A DNA stretch of 64,000 bases from Cyanoderma ruficeps (lineage: Eukaryota > Chordata > Aves > Passeriformes > Timaliidae): the NCBI GenBank assembly GCA_008694505.1, contig VZDJ01000216.1, forward strand, positions 1,137,762-1,201,761, read 5' to 3'. Shown here piece by piece: positions 57,626-64,000 of this stretch (position 1 is its first letter; the number at the start of each line of letters is the position of its first letter). Below the pieces are notes generated by a model, which was not told where the DNA came from, searched no databases, and worked only from the letters and a program-made list of their open reading frames with translations. Both the position numbers and the translations under genes were made by a program.

Positions 57626-60600
57626 GGGTCCCACTTGAGCACAGTTCTTCTTATTTTCCTTGCTTTGCCTTTGGAAGGTCAGAGATGTGGTTTTAGACCC
57701 TTGCTACCAAAGAGATCCATACTGGCTGCTCCCAGTCCCAGAGACCCATGTAAGGGGAAGCAGGTACAGCTGTCAGATTTGGTGACCTTAAATGCTTTCA
57801 GCAGCTCTAAGTGTTTTATACTCACGGTGGCTGAGAAGTGACTGGGAGCTATGACCAATCTGTAGCACTTGTGTGATGAGACTTCTGAAGCTCTTAAAAA
57901 TATTCATATATTTACTGAAATCACAGCATTTTTGAAATCACATTTGTTACTGCATAGTCACTTTAGAATGGCACATCTGTTGAAAACTGGAAATCTAAGT
58001 AAAATGAGAAGTGACAAATCTTAATGTTGCCCCTGAGGTTTGGGATCCTTTTGATCTGGAAGTACTTTGGAGTATTGGGTGCTTGCAGTGTTCTGGTTAT
58101 TGTAATTAGAACCTGTGGGTTCTGTCACAATAGAACTGGCAGATTTTCATTGAATCCTGTTTCATGAAGTTCAAGATTAAATATATTGGACACCATTAAT
58201 TCAATGAAATGCCTATGACATGTTCTGAATATCTTTTTACATAAATTTTGCTCCAAAATGGACAACAGCCTCTGCTGATTTGATTCTAATTTATTAAATA
58301 CTTTTACATCTTAATTTCACTTACTTTGGTGTAGGAAGAGATTTTTCTTTGGGCTTTACTATTACTGAGGTGACTATCCTTTCTTCATAAATAACTTGTA
58401 GTGTACCATGCTATATCCATACCCCTGTTATCCTGAAATCAGATCTCCTGTTTTCTGTACTCCTCACTTTCAGTATGATTGCTTCCTTGACTCTTTGTTT
58501 TCCAGACCATGGTGAATCTTGCAAAGATGCACCTCCTTAAAGGACAGACCATCATAGCATTTTAATGCTGTATCTGGTGCATGTTTGAGACTCAGGGACA
58601 GAAATCCCTGGGAACTGGAAAGCACTGGCTGATAGTAATGCCCAACTCCCCATTTCCTTTGTGATTTCTTGCTTCCCTTTTTCCCAAAAAATTCTAACAC
58701 TTTAAGTCTGTGTAGTAATTTTTCTTTTAATGCAAGGTATTGTGGCAGATTTCCAACTTCCTTACAGCATTTAGGTTTATCAGTTTTATTGGATCAAATA
58801 TTTCTATCAAATATTTTGTTCTTAAACCTTCTTCTTCCATGTTCTACAAGGAAGGGATACTTCTTTCCTTCTGAGTCCACATCACAGTTGTCTTTACAAG
58901 TGATCCATCTTTGGTACTTATTGAAATGGCAATTGTTTTTCTTTCAATTGACCAAATAATGAACAGGTCATTTAGAAAGATTTTTCATTTTTTAAATTTA
59001 GCTCTAAGATGCTTACTTTGACGGATGTCGTGTTAAAGATGCAATGTGAATGCATTGTGTGCAATCTTAATTTCTAGCGAGTTTTCTCTCTTCTGTCTTC
59101 ATTATTTGTTTCCTTCCATCTCCCACTCCCCTTCATTCTTTATTTCACTGGTGCATATTTCAGAGTTGGATGTCTTTCTCTTCCAACTCCTGGCCTGAGG
59201 TTCTGTATCCATGTCCTTCACAATACTCACCTTTCAGCCCTCCCTACCTGTCTGTGGCTGCCTTTGCTGGAGCTCACTGCAAGGCGAAGGTGCTGGCTCA
59301 GCACCCCAGGGAATGTCACCCATTTTCAGTCCCAATGGACCAAGACCTACTGCAACTGAGTCACCTTGGGGAGTTCTACCAGGGATGTGAAGCAAAGAGC
59401 TGAACCAATCCCTCTCTGCAGTGTGTGTGTTGTGGTGAGAGCTGGGAGTTCTTGAAGCTCAGCCTGCCAGAGACAGGCTCTGCATTGCAGTTCCAGCACC
59501 AGCCTGCCCAGCAATGAGGTGTCTGTGGCTGTAGAGGTAGCCGGGCTGCCTTGGCTGGGAAGAGCTTTGGGGACAGGCTTTACCCTCCATGGCCCTTCTG
59601 TTAAATCAGCATCTGTCTTGCTGCTCTCTGGAGAGGGAGGTGGGCTGGTTGGTGTGGGTGCAGGATATCCCATTAAGCCCCCTTCCCACTAAGACTGTCC
59701 TTGGGCTAACTGGCTTGATTTTAAATGGATTAGGGTATGAGAACCTGAGCAGTTGAGATGGCAGATTGGAAGGTGGGGTGTAGCAGGTAGTGAAGAGGAT
59801 AAAATGTTTGGTCAGAACAGAATGGATGGAACAGCCTGAACATATTCTGACTCCTGTGCTCTGGTTCCTTGTCTTTCCTGTGCTTGCAGTGGGTTTTGGT
59901 CTTGTGCTGATCATACTCTGCTCTAACACTCAGATGAGATGAGTGACAAAGCAGTGTGCTGGGGTTTCTGAGGTGGAACTTCCATGCAAGGTCTTGTTTT
60001 CATCTTCCTCTGACTGTAGAGGACTGTGCTTCCAGACGCAGGAAGCAATCACGCCGCCAAGTGCTGGAAAGCAGAATGGTCAACAGTGGTCTAACACAAA
60101 AGTCTTCAAATCTTTGCTCTTTGACTTAGAAAGGAATTCTCTCAGTTGCCTCTTGTATCTCAAATACTGTTCTGTTTAATAGAATTTGGCTTGTTTTCGT
60201 GCCTGGATAAAAGCAGGCCTGTCTGCTCTTTGTACCTGTGAGGGCCTTTTTGCCTTTGCTGCTGAGATGATGCGCTGCTGCTGGTGCCTCTTTCAGAGCA
60301 AATCATTCAGGGTGGTTTTGACTGCTGAGTAGGAGGTAAAGGATCTTACTTTCCTTTTTCTGCAGAGCTAAAGGGCATAACATCATAACTATGGCACTGG
60401 CTTTTTAAAGGCTTGGCTAAGGCTTTTATATTTATTACTCAGTTGAGAAACTGAGGCAAAGCAATACTTGAGATCTGCTGGAGATTGACTAATACCCGGG
60501 GCTTCTCTCTGCACAGGTTTCCAAGATAAACCTAATTTTTCTCTATTTAGGGAAGTTATTCTTTTTCTCCTTTGGGAAACACCAGGCCGAGGTGGTTCAA

Positions 60601-63524
60601 TATCTTTCCCTGACACACAGAATATGGGCTTAGTTTAATGAAGCATAATTGGGCCATGGAAGTTTCTCAATGTTCTGCACTGATACAATGTGACAGAACA
60701 GTGAGCCTGGCTCTGGCATGGGGAATGGACTTTGTCGGGTTCATTAGCACAAACATGTCCCCAGCAAGTCCTTGGGCAGGAAGAGAAGGCTGGTGGAGGT
60801 GTCTATTTACAATTATAGCTGAGCATGGGCAGCTGTCACACTGTGAGATTAGACTTTGGATATCAGTTCAAGCCAACAGTTTTTCTAAAGCCTTATGCTG
60901 AGCATTAACAGCTTGATCTATAAAACCTGGATTTAGTATCTTTACATACTAATGTATCTGCCAGCAACACCATCTTGTGTGGATAAAGATGCATCAAGCT
61001 CTCTGCTAGGAATGGTGCTTTTACTTAGATGAGAAACTCACCACAAAGCTTGCAAGGAAAAAGGTACTTACAAAGGAACTATGTTTAGGGCTTTGATACT
61101 GAATTAAGGAGATTCTAGAAATAGCTGTTACCTCCATAAATCTAGATTATGTGGGACAGAGAAAGATCTATATACACACAGTTGTGTGCACATTCCCAAA
61201 GGGAGGAGCTGCTTGTGCCCAGCCTGATTGGATCTGCAGATAAGCAGCAAGGGCTGTAGCACTGAGCCTGGTCTGATAGCCAAAGAATTACTAAAACCTT
61301 TCCAGGGGAGCTAAAGCAGTGACACAAAAAGGAAGGAGGAGCGAAAGAGCAAGGAATGTATAAAGGAGATGCTCTCAACCTGGTTAAGGCAAAGGTGTAG
61401 GTAACAACATCCCCAACCTGGCATATTCACATTTGTTTGTGACAGGTGTCAGGCTTGTATACACTGGGAGTGGTTGTGTCTGTAAGGGTAGAAATTGAAA
61501 TTAGTGTCAGGATGTTCATTGTCTTTTACTGAGTGCTGAAGTTTAAGATGTAGAAAAGCCTTTAACACTTCTGGAGTTGTAGAACTTGCCACGTGCCGTA
61601 TGAGGAAACCAATCTGAGTATTTTTATGAGGTGGAAAGACATTGCATTCAAAGGGAATTGATTTCACATTCATGCTGTAATGTGTTCAAAAGCATGTTGT
61701 AGTTGATTTGTATATGTGCCTTAAAATCATTAACACCTGAACTGTGAAATGCTGTTAACTAAGGTAAATCCTCCAAGTTCTGAGTTTATCTTTAATCCCC
61801 TCAGCTAATTGTAATTGATCAATGTGTTTAATTACAAAAATGCTTAAGTGCTCTATGTTTGTGATGTTTGTTCCTTGGAACAACTGGTTGTGTTCAAAAT
61901 ACTTGTGGACTTTGTGGGCAGCAGAGTTAATTGTCCATAGTGAAAGGTTATGGATGATTAAATATTGACTGCAGCTTGTATTGAAGAGAAGATAGGTAGA
62001 CATAGTTAATTATTTATCATCTGTCCTCCAGCATAACTTCAGTAAAAATTGTGCTGAATGGAAAGCAATTCAATCCATTTAAGTCTATTTTTAAATTGTC
62101 AGTAATATTAAAACCTTTTTATTTCAACAGCTGAATAATCTCAAAGCAGCAGAACTTCTAATCAGATTTTGAGCCCTTAGAGTTCTAGTGCATTAATTCC
62201 TTACACGTTTTTGGATCTTCATGGATATACCAACGCTCGAGAGTCATTTAGATTCAAAAGATTTTTGAATGTCATCTGGTTCAAATCCCAGTGGTTTTGG
62301 AGTGAATCTTCAAAGTTTTATTGCACATGAGCGGTTTGAGTGGCTTACTTCCCAAGAAGCTGCAGTATTTATTACTTTAACCTTCAAATTAAGTTTGTGG
62401 GAGTTGGGAATTCACACACCATTTCTTACGACTCTACAGCACCAGCTGTGGAGCTCCCCATCCTGTGGGGAGGGAGGGTGAGGAGCTCTTTTCCTTGTGG
62501 ACACTATTCCAGTATTATCAACTTTTATCCTTGGGGCCCTGGGTTGAGGCAGAAGGTGGACTTTGCATGGTGGTACCACTGTTCTGATTTTTTGGACACC
62601 ACAGGCACATATAGCCTGGATTTGTGGAGAAATTGCTGTGCAGCCCTGCACATGCACATAGAACCTCATGATTCTGTGGATCTTAGTTTGCTATGCAGCA
62701 CTGCACATTTTGTTTTTCATTTTAGTTTTAGGTTCCTATAGCTTATATGCATTGTGCTGAAGTATGTGATCTACAGATTTGCTTATTATCAGCACCATTT
62801 TCAGCTGCAGAACAATATAAGCTGAACAGTCCTTTAAATTGACCTGCCCTCCAGCCTCTGTTGGGTAATAAATGTGATGAGACATTTCAGTAAACAAAAG
62901 CAGAGACTGAGAGGAGGGAAGAGAGTAGGTTAAAACCATGTCCTTTGCAAAACATGGAAGTTTTTTGGGCTTTACTGACCCTCTTATTTTTTCCCATGTG
63001 TTAGCAATTCCCTGGAGAGATACTAGACACTTACCTTCTGTTCACTGGCTGAAAACACAACAGTTGTTCTATTTAAAATTTTACTTTGAGAAACCAATTG
63101 GTGTGCTGCAAATGGGAGCGTTTGTAGGTGGGTCAGCAGTATCTTCCTCCTGTGATGGGGGAATACATGAACAGGATACAGAATGGTCTAATGTGCATTT
63201 CAAGTGCATATGCACTCTTGGGGTCCATCCCCCCCCCCCCGAATTTCTAAACTATCTGCATTATAATAAATACGCTTAAAACTATGCAAAGGGGCAGTTG
63301 GAACATCTAGTTGTGGCTGCTTGGTTCAAATGGAAAAAAATGTGGATAGTTAGTTGAAGGTGAGCTTTCAGTCCTTTTGTTTGCCTCTGTGTGTGAGCAA
63401 GCATTAAAAATCAGAAAACAAATGGGATGGTCTGGTGAAGCACTGCATTTTGTTGAGGAAAAATGTTGTAAGCTTTTGACAACAGTCCAAATATATTATA
63501 TAATGTTTCTCTGAAAATAGCATG

Positions 63525-64000
63525 TGTCTTGGTTTGGAAAGACAGGTGTCTGCTATGGAGGGAAGGAGACTCAATTGGAATGGAGAATGCAACCCCCCTC
63601 CCTCCAAATTATTATAATTTTGAAACTAAGGGGTTCTGAGGCAAAGATATGAAGGTAGGAATAACAGTTCTAGTATGTATAACAAGGCAAAAAACTCCAA
63701 TTACTGCAGCATTAATAATAAACAGAAGCAGGAACCCAGGAACAGCTTCCCTGAACACGGCACTTTCCCCCTTGGTGCAGTTCTGGGCGCAGCCGGCAGG
63801 GGCGCTGGTGGCTCCCGGTGGGCAGGACAGGTGCGATGATCCCCCGCAGGTGCAGGGGGCGCTGTGGGGCGGGCTCGGGGACCATGTGGTAATGGTGGCT
63901 TGGTCCGAGACGGAAGGGATGGATCTCCGGAGCTGTGGCTGAAACGATGGAAGGGATGAATAAAAAACTCCGGAGCTGTGGCTGAAGGGATGGATCAGAA
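63525..64000 (+). mobile_element. LTR-family copy, cut by the window end
   Basis: Begins TGTCTTGGTTTGGAAAGACA, then ATTATTATAATTTTGAAACT, AACAGTTCTAGTATG, AGAAGCAGGAACCC and CAGGGGCGCTGGTGG, the same block order as the copies at 20-21 kb, 34.2 kb and (reversed) 36.4-37.2 kb. It is the clearest copy of the 5' part of this family in the window. Confidence 0.75.

Larger units (their letters stand above)
56687..64000 (+). other. SPAG9 intron 3, partial
   Basis: At least 7.3 kb. Holds the solo LTR at 57329-57625, a 12-base C run at 63229-63240 and an LTR-family copy running off the right edge. Confidence 0.7.

Noticed and set aside
60389..60901. Open frames of 75-87 codons in SPAG9 intron 3
   Set aside because: They do not encode the expected next SPAG9 segment and show no conserved motif.
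63229..63240. Twelve-base C run
   Set aside because: Simple homopolymer; likely length-polymorphic and prone to sequencing error, with no further significance.

Overview
The window is vertebrate nuclear DNA, almost certainly from a bird and probably a songbird. The evidence is multi-exon genes with GT-AG introns, three CpG islands, CR1 LINEs with the avian ATTCTGTG-type 3' end, and many LTR retroelement fragments. No bacterial, phage or CRISPR features are present. Gene order and orientation match the conserved vertebrate block SPAG9-NME1-NME2-MBTD1 (human 17q21.33), read here in reverse.

Layout. (1) 1-14.6 kb, + strand: the 3' end of MBTD1 (end of MBT repeat 3, MBT repeat 4, C-terminal tail) with a long 3' UTR. 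An extra frame-preserving 192-bp exon-like segment lies at 6962-7153. (2) 15.0-17.7 kb, - strand: complete NME2-type nucleoside diphosphate kinase (153 aa, four coding exons plus a probable noncoding first exon in a CpG island), convergent with MBTD1. (3) 17.8-29.1 kb: intergenic and repeat-rich, with a CR1 that keeps its endonuclease but lost its reverse transcriptase, nested LTR elements and GC-rich ERV-like internal sequence. (4) 29.5-31.5 kb, - strand: complete NME1-type paralogue (153 aa) with exactly the same coding-exon lengths and a CpG island at 31.8-32.3 kb. A solo LTR lies 40 bp past its stop codon. (5) 32.3-39.6 kb: intergenic, with a fragmentary ERV (protease signature, integrase core), a solo LTR nested in an older LTR copy, tandem repeats and CR1 fragments in both orientations. 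(6) 39.6-64 kb, + strand: CpG-island promoter and first three coding exons of SPAG9 (JIP4), separated by introns of 5.5 and 10.7 kb, with a third intron running off the window.

The genes do not form an operon. MBTD1 is a chromatin reader of the TIP60/NuA4 complex, NME1 and NME2 are hexameric NDP kinases, and SPAG9 is a MAP-kinase and motor scaffold. They are neighbours by conserved synteny, and NME1/NME2 are a tandem duplication. The notable observations are the MBTD1 cassette exon, three roughly 295-bp solo LTRs each with a perfect 6-bp target-site duplication (one rewriting the 3' end of NME1), and a CRE-like cluster at the SPAG9 promoter bordered by opposed CR1 copies.
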